Numbered from the stretch's first letter, positions 1-8,959 are shown. The stretch: 64,000 nucleotides of DNA from Actinomycetota bacterium (GCA_040754375.1 JBFMCT010000001.1:34145-98144); one strand, 5' to 3'. The notes: a model not told the origin generated them from the letters alone. Numbers and translations: made by a program.

Positions 1-62
1 GGGTGCGGGGCCGTTCCCCCCCCGCCCCCCGCGCGGGTTTGCGTCTGGAGGGGGGCTGGACG

Positions 63-1343
63 GTGATCGTCCGGTACCTGGACGAGGTCCGGGGGACGGA
101 GCGGGCCGTCGACGCCCCCACGTTCGTCAGCCACCGGCTGCTGTTGGCGCGCGACGGCACCGACTTCTCGCTCCACGACACGACCCTGCACGCCGGGACG
201 GTCACGACCATGGAGTACCGCCACCACGTCGAGGCCGTGTACTGCCTGTCGGGTGAGGGGGAGGTGGTCGAGCTGGCCAGCGGGCGGATGTGGGACGTCA
301 GGCCCGGCCTGCTCTACGTGCTCGACAACCATGAACGACACGAGTTGCGGGCCGCCACCGACCTACGCATGTTGTGTGTCTTCACGCCGCCACTGGTGGG
401 GAGCGAGGTGCACGACGACGAGGGCGTCTACCCGTTGCTGACCGAGGCCCGGGCGGCCGACCGCTACCCGACCAGGAAGTCGGACCGCCCCGCCTTGCTG
501 CCCCGCCTGGGCCCGGTCGTCCACCGCACCGGCGACGGCACCCCGCACGACGGGCCGCTCGGTCCTGACGATCTCGGGGCCTTCGAGAGGGACGGGTTCC
601 TCCAGCTGGCCGACCTGTTCGGCCCGGCCGAGGTCGCCGAGCTGCGGGCCGAGATGGAGGCCCTGGCCGTGCGCTCGGACCTGAGGGCTTCGGGGCGGGT
701 GGTGATCGAGCCCGCGGGCGAGGTCGTGCGCTCCGTCTTCGAAGTGCACCGGGCCAGCGAGCTGTTCGCCAAGGTGGCCTCCGACCCCCGCCTGGCCGAT
801 GCCGCCCGCCAGATCCTGGGGGGCGACGTCTACGTCCACCAGAGCCGGGTCAACTACAAGCCGGGCTTCGGGGGCGAGGGCTTCTACTGGCACTCGGACT
901 TCGAGACCTGGCACGCCGAGGACGGCCTGCCGGCAATGCGCACGGTCAGCTTCTCGGTGGCGTTGACCGAGAACCTGCCGGTCAACGGCCCGCTGATGAT
1001 CATCCCGGGCTCGCACCGCACGTTCGTGGCGTGCGTGGGCGAGACCCCGGCCGACCACTACCGCCAGTCCTTGCGCAGCCAGGAGATCGGCACCCCCGAC
1101 GACCACAGCCTGCGCCTGCTGACCGAGCAGGCGGGGGGGATCCGGACCTTCACGGGCGGCGCCGGGGGCGTGACGATCTTCGACTGCAACTGCATGCACG
1201 GGTCGTCGAGCAACATCTCGCCCCACCCCCGGTCCAACCTGTTCATCGTCTACAACAGCGTGGAGAACACCGCCGTCGAGCCCTTCTCGGCCCCCGGGCG
1301 GCGCCCTTCGTTCGTGGCCAGCCGGGACTTCACCCCGGTCTGA
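63..1343 (+). CDS. Ectoine synthase-ectoine hydroxylase fusion (EctC-EctD)
   Basis: A 426-residue two-domain enzyme for the last two steps of hydroxyectoine synthesis, in the cytoplasm. Residues 1-130 match ectoine synthase, a cupin that cyclises N-gamma-acetyl-diaminobutyrate to ectoine. The residues that bind metal in characterised EctC fall at E57, Y85 and H93, exactly the family numbering. Residues about 170-426 match ectoine 5-hydroxylase, an Fe(II)/2-oxoglutarate dioxygenase, with the WHSDFETWH motif giving iron ligands H277 and D279 and the distal ligand H379. A linker of about 35 residues joins them. The GTG start at 63 gives the usual EctC N-terminus (MIVRYLDEVRGT) and follows a GGAGGGGG ribosome site at about 47-56. 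ectA and ectB are presumably upstream, outside the window. EctC and EctD are normally separate proteins. No stop or frameshift is seen in the linker. Confidence 0.93.
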   Translation: MIVRYLDEVRGTERAVDAPTFVSHRLLLARDGTDFSLHDTTLHAGTVTTMEYRHHVEAVYCLSGEGEVVELASGRMWDVRPGLLYVLDNHERHELRAATDLRMLCVFTPPLVGSEVHDDEGVYPLLTEARAADRYPTRKSDRPALLPRLGPVVHRTGDGTPHDGPLGPDDLGAFERDGFLQLADLFGPAEVAELRAEMEALAVRSDLRASGRVVIEPAGEVVRSVFEVHRASELFAKVASDPRLADAARQILGGDVYVHQSRVNYKPGFGGEGFYWHSDFETWHAEDGLPAMRTVSFSVALTENLPVNGPLMIIPGSHRTFVACVGETPADHYRQSLRSQEIGTPDDHSLRLLTEQAGGIRTFTGGAGGVTIFDCNCMHGSSSNISPHPRSNLFIVYNSVENTAVEPFSAPGRRPSFVASRDFTPV

Positions 1344-1374
1344 CGCACGAGCGAGCAAGAACTACCTCCGCGGT

Positions 1375-2268
1375 TCATTGTTCCTCACTGTCATGGGTCT
1401 CACTGTTGGCTGTTCCGATGATCAAGGCGTCGTAGGCGGGGCCCAGGACTTCGCGGATGGGGCGGCCGCCGATCGTCACGTCCAGGGGCTCCAGCCCGTC
1501 GAGCACCGCGTCCGGGTGATCGGGGTCGGCGGGGCGCACGTCGCCGGCCGCGGGGACGAGGTCGCCACGAGCCGGCAACGCACCGCCGGCGAACGGCCAC
1601 CATGGTGCCACCTCGTCGACCGGGCCCGCCCCCGCGGCCCCCGCGGCCCCCGCGGCCCCCGCCCCGGGCCCGGCGAGCGGGCCGAGGACCTGCTCTCGGG
1701 ACCGGCCCCGCCATGCCAGCAGGAGCCACGGGTCGGCGTCGAGCTGGTCGGCGAACACGTAGAGGACGGCCGCGATGTGCTTGCACGGGTTCTCCCAGTC
1801 GGGGCAGCTGCACTCGGCCCGCACCTGCTGCCACGAGCCTGGGAACAAGGCCACGCCGGCCGTGGCGAACACGTCCTCCAGGTCGGTGGGGACCTCCCCG
1901 GCCAGCAGGCGGGCCACGAACCCGACCTTGGCCCGCATGGCGGAGTCGATGGCGTCCCACTGCGGGGGACCAGGCTCGGGTAGCGACACGGTGACCAGGT
2001 AGGGCGTGCGGCGCGAACCCTGGACCTGGGCGGCGATGGTGGCCGACCTGACCTCCAGCGTGAGCACCTGGCCGGAGCGGGCGTAGCGCCGGCCCCGCTG
2101 CATCCGGGCTCCCAGCCCGTAGGACTCCAGGACCTCGACGAAGCGCTTGGACCACCACGTCGACGCCATGGCGCCCCGCTGGCGCGACGTTGCCAGCCCG
2201 CCCTCGGCCGGCAACGGGACAGACGCCGGGTAGCGCTGCCAGGGGTCGTCCCACCGGCGGGGGGCCAT
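1375..2268 (-). CDS. SWIM zinc finger protein
   Basis: A 297-residue protein with a SWIM zinc finger in the middle: CSCPDWENPCKH gives the CxC...CxH ligand set. SWIM fingers bind DNA or protein, and in bacteria this family is typically encoded beside SNF2-type helicases, as here. The ATG at 2268 overlaps the stop of the upstream SNF2 gene (TGATG), so the two are translationally coupled and probably act together. The N-terminus (residues 1-50) is basic and has the W-rich GAMASTWWSKRF stretch often seen in this family. The C-terminal third has an Ala/Gly run from a GGC/GCC simple repeat. The exact DNA process (repair, remodelling of nucleoprotein) is not known from sequence. It ends 32 bases from the convergent ectCD gene. 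Confidence 0.88.
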   Translation of the reverse strand: MAPRRWDDPWQRYPASVPLPAEGGLATSRQRGAMASTWWSKRFVEVLESYGLGARMQRGRRYARSGQVLTLEVRSATIAAQVQGSRRTPYLVTVSLPEPGPPQWDAIDSAMRAKVGFVARLLAGEVPTDLEDVFATAGVALFPGSWQQVRAECSCPDWENPCKHIAAVLYVFADQLDADPWLLLAWRGRSREQVLGPLAGPGAGAAGAAGAAGAGPVDEVAPWWPFAGGALPARGDLVPAAGDVRPADPDHPDAVLDGLEPLDVTIGGRPIREVLGPAYDALIIGTANSETHDSEEQ

Positions 2269-4979
2269 CAGGCGCCCCCGCCTGAGCGCAGGGCGACCAG
2301 GTCGCGCAGTTCGTCGGTCGACAGTTCGGTGAGCCACTCCTCGCCCGTCCCCACGACCTTGCCGGCCAGTGCCCGCTTGCGGTTGATCATCTCGTCGATG
2401 CGCTCCTCGACCGTCCCGGCCGTGACCAGCTTGTGGACCTGGACCGTACGGGTCTGGCCGATCCGGTAGGCCCGGTCGGTGGCCTGGTCCTCCACGGCCG
2501 GGTTCCACCAACGATCGAGGTGGACGACGTGGGAGGCGGCCGTCAGGTTCAGCCCGGTGCCCCCCGCCTTGAGCGAGATCAGCAACAACTTGGGGCCGTC
2601 GGGGGACTGGAAGCGCCGGACCATCTCGTCGCGCACCGGCCGCCGGACGCGGCCGTGCAGCCACAGCGCCTCGGTGGCGAACTGGCGCTCGAGGTAAGGC
2701 GCCAGCAGCCCGCCCCAGGCCGCGAACTGGGTGAAGCACAGCACCTTGTCGCCCTCCCCCAGGATCTCCTCGAGGAGCTCCTCGGCCCTCGTGAGCTTGC
2801 CGGAACGGCCCCGCAGGGGGGACCCGTCGGCCAGGAACTGGGCCGGGTGGTTGCACACCTGCTTGAGGCGCAGCAGGCCGGCCAGCACGATTCCCCGCCG
2901 GTTCATGCCCTCGGCCTCGTCGGCGCTGGCCAGCAGGTCGTCGACGACCGCCTGGTAGAGGGTGGCCTGTTCCCGGGTCAGGGGGCAGTGGTCGACGGTC
3001 TCGATCTTGTCGGGCAGGTCGGTGATGATGGAGCGGTCGGTCTTGAGGCGCCGCAGTACGAACGGCCCGGTGACCCGGCGCAGCAGGGCGGTGGCCTCGG
3101 GGTCTCCGTCGCGCTCGATGGGCAGGGCGAACCGGTCGCGGAACTCGCGGGCCGAGCCCAGCAGGCCGGGGTTGAGCACGTTCATTATCGACCACAGCTC
3201 GCTGAGGCGGTTCTCGACGGGTGTGCCCGTGAGGGCGATGCGGCGTGAGGCCTTGAGCTGGGCCACGGCTCGGGATTGGGCCGCACCCGGGTTCTTCACC
3301 TGCTGGGCCTCGTCGAGGACCAGCCGGCCCCACTCCACGGCCCCGAGGTGGGCGGCGTCGCGCGCCACCAGCGAGTAGGTGGTCAGCACGGCGTCGTGGC
3401 CCGCGACCACCTTGGCGAACGACCGGCGCCCACTGTGGCGGCCGGCCCCGTGGTGCACGTGGACGCGCAGGGCGGGGCCGAAGCGGGCCAGCTCCCGCTC
3501 CCAGTTGCCGAGCACCGACACCGGGCAGACCACGAGCGTCGGCCCGGGGGCAGGGTCGGCCAGGACGGTGGCGATGAGCTGGGCCGTCTTGCCCAGGCCC
3601 ATGTCGTCGGCCAGGCAGGCCCCCAGGCCGAGCCGTCCGAGGAAGGCCAGCCACCCTGCCCCCCGCTCCTGGTACGGACGCAGCCTCCCCTCGAACCCCG
3701 GCGGCGTGGTCAGAGGAGCGACCGTGGCGTGCAAGGCGTCGTCGAGCACGGAGGCCAACCACCCGATCCCCGAGGCGTCCACGCCAACCACTTCGAGGTC
3801 ACCGTCCTGGCCCAGGTCGTCGAGCCCCATGCCCGCCCGCAGCAGGTCGTGGGCCGCCGCCTGGCCGGCGGTGCCGGCCGCCTCCAGCAGCTTGGCCACC
3901 TTGGCGGCGTCCACCTCGACCCACTGGCCCCGCACCCGGACGAGCTCGCGCTTGGCCTCCACCGCCCGGGCCAGCGTGGCCAGGTCGGCCTTGGTCAGCG
4001 TCCGGGTGCCCAGGGCCGCCTCCCACCGGAAGTCGACGATGGCGTCCATGCCGACTCCCCCCGGGGCCCCGCCCGAGGGCGAAGAGGTACCCGACCGGGT
4101 GGCTTTGGCCTTGAGCCCCAGCCGGGGACGGTGGGCCCACCATGAGGGCAGCAACATGGCGATGCCGGCGTCGTCGAGGGCACCGGCCCGGTGGGCCAGC
4201 AGGGTGAGGACGCCCCGGCCGTCGAGGGCCACGCCCGCGGGCGCGCCCTCGTCGAGGGCGGGCGCCAGCTCCGGGGCCAGGCGGGCCATGCGCCCCAGCG
4301 CGGTGAGGACCTCCTCGGTCACCGGTACCCCGAAGGGTGAGCGGCCGCCCCACACGTCGGCCAGGGGGACGACCAGGCTCGGCTCATCGCGGTCCTGGGC
4401 CAGCATCTCTACGTACCAGCGGTCACCCCGGGCCGGCTCCTGGACCCGCAGGCAGAGCCGGGCCCGGCCCTCGACCACGGCACCACTGCGGGCCCAACCG
4501 GCGACCGCCTCGGCCAGCGCCCGCACCTTGACGGGGTCAAGGGTGGCCGGCAGCCAAGGGTCGGCCGAGGTCAGCGAGCGGGCCCACGCCTCGGCCACCG
4601 CCGGCCTTCCTCCCCTCCGGGGCGACAGGGAGGCCCCGGCGTCGACCAGGCGGCCGCGGGCCATAGCGTCGACCGCCTCGGCCAGGCCGGTGGCCGCCCG
4701 CCGCTGGTCGGCCACCGAGGAGCCGGCGGCCACGCTGGCGACCAGCGAGCGGTGGGAGGCGGCCGGCAAGGGCCACCACCACGACCGCCCCCGCCCGTCC
4801 TCGTCGACCGTGAGCCCGGGCACCACGCGGCCCGCAGCCACCAGGGCGCGTGCCACGGCGTCGACTGCGTCCTGGTCGACGGTCTGGCCGCTGGCGGGGG
4901 GATGGGCGCTCGCCCCCGAGGGCCGGCCGCTCGGTGGAGGGGCCGTGGTCGTCTTCGTCGGGGACATTGGCGCCATCAT
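2268..4979 (-). CDS. SNF2-family DEAD/DEAH-box helicase
   Basis: A 903-residue ATP-dependent DNA translocase of the bacterial SNF2 (RapA/HepA-like) group. The N-terminal 390 residues look like the SNF2-associated region. The helicase core begins near LRPYQERG, followed by Walker A (DDMGLGKT), the DEAQ Walker B box (LDEAQQVKNP) and LTGTPVENRLSELWS. The second RecA lobe contains LISLKAGGTGLNL and the motif VI region DRAYRIGQT. It is predicted to move along duplex DNA and displace proteins. The start is uncertain: ATG codons at 4979, 4976 and 4967 are all in frame and none has a clear Shine-Dalgarno sequence. It is transcribed divergently from the lipoprotein gene at 5024 and is coupled to the downstream SWIM gene. 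Confidence 0.92.
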   Translation of the reverse strand: MMAPMSPTKTTTAPPPSGRPSGASAHPPASGQTVDQDAVDAVARALVAAGRVVPGLTVDEDGRGRSWWWPLPAASHRSLVASVAAGSSVADQRRAATGLAEAVDAMARGRLVDAGASLSPRRGGRPAVAEAWARSLTSADPWLPATLDPVKVRALAEAVAGWARSGAVVEGRARLCLRVQEPARGDRWYVEMLAQDRDEPSLVVPLADVWGGRSPFGVPVTEEVLTALGRMARLAPELAPALDEGAPAGVALDGRGVLTLLAHRAGALDDAGIAMLLPSWWAHRPRLGLKAKATRSGTSSPSGGAPGGVGMDAIVDFRWEAALGTRTLTKADLATLARAVEAKRELVRVRGQWVEVDAAKVAKLLEAAGTAGQAAAHDLLRAGMGLDDLGQDGDLEVVGVDASGIGWLASVLDDALHATVAPLTTPPGFEGRLRPYQERGAGWLAFLGRLGLGACLADDMGLGKTAQLIATVLADPAPGPTLVVCPVSVLGNWERELARFGPALRVHVHHGAGRHSGRRSFAKVVAGHDAVLTTYSLVARDAAHLGAVEWGRLVLDEAQQVKNPGAAQSRAVAQLKASRRIALTGTPVENRLSELWSIMNVLNPGLLGSAREFRDRFALPIERDGDPEATALLRRVTGPFVLRRLKTDRSIITDLPDKIETVDHCPLTREQATLYQAVVDDLLASADEAEGMNRRGIVLAGLLRLKQVCNHPAQFLADGSPLRGRSGKLTRAEELLEEILGEGDKVLCFTQFAAWGGLLAPYLERQFATEALWLHGRVRRPVRDEMVRRFQSPDGPKLLLISLKAGGTGLNLTAASHVVHLDRWWNPAVEDQATDRAYRIGQTRTVQVHKLVTAGTVEERIDEMINRKRALAGKVVGTGEEWLTELSTDELRDLVALRSGGGA

Positions 4980-5010
4980 GGCCGAGCGGCCACCGGCCGG
5001 CGCGGACCGC

Positions 5011-5016
5011 TACGGT
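5011..5016 (+). promoter_or_regulatory. Putative -10 element (TACGGT) of a leaderless gene
   Basis: TACGGT lies 7 bases before the ATG at 5024. The TANNNT form and this spacing fit transcription starting at, or one base from, the start codon, and no Shine-Dalgarno sequence is present. No -35 box is evident. This is an inference from pattern only. Confidence 0.4.
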
Positions 5017-5023
5017 CGGGGGG

Positions 5024-6082
5024 ATGAGAGCAACAGTGCCCATCCGGTGGGCGGGCGCCGTGCTCGCTCTGGTCCTGCTCGCCACGGCCTGCGGAGCAGA
5101 CGGGGGCCAGCGGGCGACCACCGACGACCCCCTCCTCGACGTCATCGAGAGCGGTCCGGGAGAGCGCACGGTCCAAGTGGTGAGCGCCGACCGGGTGCGA
5201 TTGTTCGGCACCCTCAACGTGCCGCCCTCGGCGGGCGACGGAGGGGCTCCCGGTGTCCTGCTCGTGCCCAGCACCAGCCCGGGCGACCGCAACGGCGTCA
5301 CACGGCCGACCGGTGACCCCGACAACATCGGGCGGGAGCTGGCCGAGACCCTGGCGGCGGCCGGCCTGGTCACCTACCGCTACGACGGCCGGGGCACGGG
5401 CGAGAGCCGGCTCGACGACGGTGCCACACGCAGCTTCGACGCGCTGGTGGCCGACGCCCGCGCCGCCCTCGACCTGCTGGCCGACCGGCGCGAGACCGGT
5501 GATGGGGGGTTCTCGGTCGTCGGTTACGGCCCAGGCGGGTTGGTCGCCCTGCGGCTGGCCGCGACTGACGAGCGGGTCCGCCGTCTCGTCCTCATCGGTG
5601 TGCCCGGACGGTCGCTGGTCGACGTCCAAGCGGCCGAGCTCCAGGCGGCCTACGGCCCCGAGTCGGCCGACGCCCTGCGGAGGATCGTGGCCGAGCTCGT
5701 AGCCACCAGAACTCTTCCGGCCCTCGACGCCATGCCCGCCGAACTGCGACCCCTCCTGCCTCCCGGGGAGGCTGCCTTCCTGGCCGACTTGTACTCGGTC
5801 GACCCCGCGGTCGACGCCGCTCGGGCCCGGGCCCGAGCCCTCATAGTCGTACCTCGAGACGGCAACCCCTACGAAGCCGACCGGCTGGCGGGGCTCATCG
5901 CCGGGGCCGAGGTGCTGAGGACCGACGGGGGCCCGACCATGGAGGTCCTCGGCCCGCCCCCGGACTCGGACCCGTCCGACCCCAACAGCCCGGTGCACGA
6001 CCACAGCACGACCACGCCGGTGATCGGCAGCGAGAGGGACCCGGAGGCCCTTGAGCGCCTCACGCGCTTTCTGACGGCCTGA
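5024..6082 (+). CDS. Alpha/beta-hydrolase-like lipoprotein lacking the usual nucleophile
   Basis: A 352-residue predicted lipoprotein. The N-terminus has a basic start, a hydrophobic stretch (AGAVLALVLLA) and a lipobox LATAC, so it should be lipid-anchored outside the membrane. The rest resembles alpha/beta hydrolases of the dienelactone-hydrolase/BAAT type: a YRYDGRGTGES stretch and a nucleophile-elbow region VVGYGPGGL. The elbow normally reads GxSxG, but here the serine position is glycine (GYGPG), so ordinary serine-hydrolase activity is doubtful. A downstream Asp (VVPRDGNP) and His residues are present. The ATG at 5024 is preferred over upstream in-frame starts because it gives a clean signal peptide and follows a possible -10 box. 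The gene is divergent from the SNF2 helicase. The substrate is unknown. Confidence 0.8.
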   Translation: MRATVPIRWAGAVLALVLLATACGADGGQRATTDDPLLDVIESGPGERTVQVVSADRVRLFGTLNVPPSAGDGGAPGVLLVPSTSPGDRNGVTRPTGDPDNIGRELAETLAAAGLVTYRYDGRGTGESRLDDGATRSFDALVADARAALDLLADRRETGDGGFSVVGYGPGGLVALRLAATDERVRRLVLIGVPGRSLVDVQAAELQAAYGPESADALRRIVAELVATRTLPALDAMPAELRPLLPPGEAAFLADLYSVDPAVDAARARARALIVVPRDGNPYEADRLAGLIAGAEVLRTDGGPTMEVLGPPPDSDPSDPNSPVHDHSTTTPVIGSERDPEALERLTRFLTA

Positions 6083-6166
6083 TCCCGAGGTCCCGCCAAC
6101 CTGACGACAGACGCGCGATATTGGCGCGGTTTGGGCTCATGCGGCGCGGGCTTGAAGGAGAGCGCG

Positions 6167-7129
6167 GTGCGTTGGGTACTGTCACGCCGTGTACCGCCTC
6201 CTCGTGCCGTCGGAACGGGTGGGGGCACGGCGTCCCAGGGCGACGAGGTCGTCCTGATGTGGCACTCGAGCACCGTGTCGGTGGTGCTGATGACCTACGC
6301 CGAGAAGGGCTCGATCCGCGAGACGATCGAGGGCTTCTACGCGACCGGGGTAGTCGACGAGGTCGTGGTCGTGAACAACAACGCCGAGCCCGGCACCCAC
6401 GACCTGGTGGCCGTGACTCGCGCCCGCCAGGTCCACGAGGGACGCCAGGGCTACGGCTGGGCCACCCGCCGAGGCCTGGCCGAAGCCACGGGCGACATCG
6501 TCGTGCTGTGCGAGCCCGACGGTACGTTCCTTCCCGGTGACATCTTCAAGCTGCTCGTCTACAGCGACGACTGCGACGTGGTCCTGGGCACCCGCACGAC
6601 CCGCGAGCTGCTGTGGCACGGCGCCAACATGGGCTGGTTCATGCGCTGGGGCAACTGGGGCCTGGCCAAGCTCATCGAGGTGCTGTTCGACACCAGCCAC
6701 CTGAGCGACGTCGGGTGCACATACCGGCTGCTAAGGCGGGAGGCCCTCGAACAGGTCCGGCACCGCTTCACCGTCGGCGGCGAGCACTTCGGTCCCGAGC
6801 TCATGCTCCTGTGCCTCACGGCCGACCTCCGGGTCGTCGAGGTGCCTGTCAACTACCTGCCCAGGGTGGGCGTCTCCTCGGTCACCGGCGACCTGGGCAA
6901 GGCCGTACGCCTGGGGCTACGCATGGCCGGGTTCATCGTGGCCTTCCGCCTGCGGAGCCTCGGACGTACCCACGGTCACCCGGGCAACCGCCGGATCGAC
7001 CGCGACGCCTGGCGGGTGGTGAGGATCCACGCCAACGGGCTGCTGCCCCACGTCGACGGCCGGGCCAGCGCCCCCGCGGCGGAGGCGGTCGTCGGTGGCC
7101 GGCGGGCCGTGGCCCCGCCCACGGGCTGA
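6167..7129 (+). CDS. Family 2 glycosyltransferase (DPM1-like)
   Basis: A 320-residue GT-A fold glycosyltransferase of family GT2. The catalytic domain starts with VSVVLMTYAE, has the nucleotide-binding region VVVNNN, and CEPDGTF in the position of the DxD-type acidic motif. DVGCTYRLLRRE is typical of dolichol/polyprenyl-phosphate sugar transferases. It probably transfers a sugar from a nucleotide donor to a lipid or glycan acceptor at the inner face of the membrane. The GTG at 6167 is chosen because GAAGGAG lies 6 bases upstream (6154-6160). An ATG at 6257 would drop 30 residues that do not resemble the family. Its stop overlaps the next gene, a multi-membrane-span glycosyltransferase, suggesting that the two work in one envelope glycan or glycolipid pathway. 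Confidence 0.85.
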   Translation: MRWVLSRRVPPPRAVGTGGGTASQGDEVVLMWHSSTVSVVLMTYAEKGSIRETIEGFYATGVVDEVVVVNNNAEPGTHDLVAVTRARQVHEGRQGYGWATRRGLAEATGDIVVLCEPDGTFLPGDIFKLLVYSDDCDVVLGTRTTRELLWHGANMGWFMRWGNWGLAKLIEVLFDTSHLSDVGCTYRLLRREALEQVRHRFTVGGEHFGPELMLLCLTADLRVVEVPVNYLPRVGVSSVTGDLGKAVRLGLRMAGFIVAFRLRSLGRTHGHPGNRRIDRDAWRVVRIHANGLLPHVDGRASAPAAEAVVGGRRAVAPPTG

Positions 7130-8958
7130 CCCTGGACCGCATCGCGCGGGCCGCCCCTCTGGCGGTGGTCGTGGCCGCCTTCGCCGCTTCGGTCGTGCTG
7201 CTGCCGCGCGCCGACGTGCCTATCGGCGACGACTGGGTCTACGCCCGGTCGGTGTGGACGCTGCTCGACGGCGGTGGGCTCGTCATCGAGGACGCATCGG
7301 TGGTCACCCTCGTGGCCCAAGTGGTGTGGGGCTCCCTCTTCGCATGGTTGTGGGAGCCGACGTTCGTGGCCCTGCGGTACTCCACCGCGACGGCCGCGGC
7401 CGGGGGCGCGGTAGCTGTCTACCTGCTGTGCCGCCTCCTCGGGGCGGGACGCAGTTGGGCGGCGGTCGGGGCCGCCTTGTGGTTGTTCAACCCGCTCAAC
7501 TACGTGCTGGCCAACAGCTACATGACCGACTCGACGTTCGCCGCCCTCCTGGCGATCGCGGCCTACTTCTACGTACGAGGGCTAGGAGGGTGGTGCCTAG
7601 GCCCTCCCCCGGCGGCCGAACGCCCCGTTCGCGGCTCGGCGACATCGCAGAGGTACAGGTCCGATGCAGGTCGGCCGCCCCGGCGCGCAGCGCCGAACGC
7701 GAAAGACACCACCCTGCTGGGCGTGGGCGTGGGCGTGGGCTGGGTGGTGGCCGGCTCGGCGGCCTCAGCCGTCGCCTTCCTGGTCCGCCAGCAGGGCCTG
7801 CTCATCCCGCTGGCGGTGCTCGCCTACCTGTGGCTCAGCCGGCGGTCGTGGGGCCGTGCCGGGCGGGCGCTGGTCGTCCCCGTGGCCGCCGTCCCGGCGT
7901 TGACCGCGGCCCTCTACTGGGCGTGGTTGGCGTTGTCCCACGGCGTCCCCGGCGGCCAGCGCATGTTCAGCGACGAGCTGTCGCTGATCTGGCGGGCCCA
8001 GACGCCACGGTTCCTGGGCGAGCTGGCCGCCGTCCAACTGCTCTACGCCGGGCTCTTCGTCCTGCCCGTGGCAGCCGCCGCGGCCCTGGCCGGGCCCCGC
8101 CTGGCCCGTGGCCTGCCACCCCGGGGGCGCCGCTGGCTGATCGTGGTGCTGGGGGTGGTGGCCACCGGTGCGCTGGCCTTGACCGTCACCGGCCGGTACA
8201 TGCCCTATGTGCCTCAGTACCTGGCTTCGTGGGGGCTGGGCCCGGCCGACGTCCAGGGCGGGCGCCCCGAGGTCGTGAGCGGCCTGTGGCTGTGGGTGCT
8301 CACGGCCGTGGTCGTAATGGCCACGGCGGTAGGCGCCGCGCTGGTGGTGCGCCGGCTTGCCGGGCCCGAGGCCCCCGGAGGGCCCGGGGCCGGCTTGTTG
8401 CTGGTGATGCTGGTGGCCCAGGCCGGGGGAGCGGTGCCCGCCTCCCTCCACTTCCAGAACCCGGGCGGGATCATGACGATCACCATGGACCGGTACCTGT
8501 TACCGCTGCTCCCACTGGCCCTGTGCCTGGCCGTGTGGGCCGCCGCCGGCCTGCGGGTGCCCTCTTGGCCGGCATGGGGGCTGGTCGCCGTCCTGGCCGT
8601 GGTGTCGGTGGCCGGGGCGCGGGACCTGCTCGTCCTCCAGCGCACGATCTGGGAGGTGGCCGCGGCCGCCAACCGGGCAGGCGTGGAGGACCGGTTCATG
8701 GACGCCGGCGCCCAGTGGAACGGCGAGCGCCTCCACCGGGACTTCGACGACCTACCGCCGCCCGACCCCGAGCGGGTCTGGTGGCTCAACCTGTTCGCCC
8801 CCCAGACCGACCCCCAGTACGTGGTGTCGACCCTGCCCCTGCCCGGTTACGTCGAGGTCAGCACGACCACCTACCGCACGTGGCTCCCACCCCGGGACAA
8901 CCCCCTGCTGTTCCTCCGCCGCGACGACGTGGCCCCGCGGCCCGGAGCTGCGCCCTAA
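7126..8958 (+). CDS. Polytopic membrane glycosyltransferase (GT39/ArnT-like) with in-frame repeat insertion
   Basis: A protein of about 610 residues with roughly 10-12 membrane segments, resembling lipid-linked sugar transferases of the ArnT/PMT (GT39) type. It has an early acidic pair in a loop (PIGDDW) and the stretch NPLNYVLANSYMTDSTF that recurs in this family. The start is uncertain. There is no ATG or GTG near the 5' end, and CTG at 7126 overlaps the stop of the upstream GT2 gene (CTGA), which would allow coupling. Residues about 153-198 are encoded by a complete 139-bp dispersed element (7582-7720). The frame stays open through it, and homology to membrane segments resumes immediately after (GVGVGVGWVVAG). 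The insert falls in a loop between two predicted membrane segments. Whether the protein is active is unknown. Confidence 0.75.
   Translation: MTLDRIARAAPLAVVVAAFAASVVLLPRADVPIGDDWVYARSVWTLLDGGGLVIEDASVVTLVAQVVWGSLFAWLWEPTFVALRYSTATAAAGGAVAVYLLCRLLGAGRSWAAVGAALWLFNPLNYVLANSYMTDSTFAALLAIAAYFYVRGLGGWCLGPPPAAERPVRGSATSQRYRSDAGRPPRRAAPNAKDTTLLGVGVGVGWVVAGSAASAVAFLVRQQGLLIPLAVLAYLWLSRRSWGRAGRALVVPVAAVPALTAALYWAWLALSHGVPGGQRMFSDELSLIWRAQTPRFLGELAAVQLLYAGLFVLPVAAAAALAGPRLARGLPPRGRRWLIVVLGVVATGALALTVTGRYMPYVPQYLASWGLGPADVQGGRPEVVSGLWLWVLTAVVVMATAVGAALVVRRLAGPEAPGGPGAGLLLVMLVAQAGGAVPASLHFQNPGGIMTITMDRYLLPLLPLALCLAVWAAAGLRVPSWPAWGLVAVLAVVSVAGARDLLVLQRTIWEVAAAANRAGVEDRFMDAGAQWNGERLHRDFDDLPPPDPERVWWLNLFAPQTDPQYVVSTLPLPGYVEVSTTTYRTWLPPRDNPLLFLRRDDVAPRPGAAP
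7582..7720 (+). repeat. 139-bp palindromic dispersed element, copy A (inside a gene)
   Basis: The left end ctaggagggtggtgcct and the right end agacaccaccctgctgg form a 17-bp terminal inverted repeat with 14 matches. An inner inverted pair lies around ggcggccgaac and ggtcggccgcc. The copy is inserted in the membrane glycosyltransferase gene and read in the frame that gives GLGGWCL, AAERPVRGSAT and GRPPRR. No clear target duplication is seen. It has the same length as copies B, C and E. Confidence 0.88.
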
Positions 8959-8959
8959 G

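Noticed and set aside
1602-1670. GGC/GCC run as a separate repeat element
   Set aside because: It is a short simple-sequence stretch encoding Ala/Gly in the SWIM protein, with no sign of mobility.
3379-5316. Long plus-strand open frame (645 codons) through the SNF2 region
   Set aside because: It is antisense to a clear helicase gene, its residue content is the Arg/Ser/Pro/Ala-rich type of GC-rich shadows, and it shows no motif.
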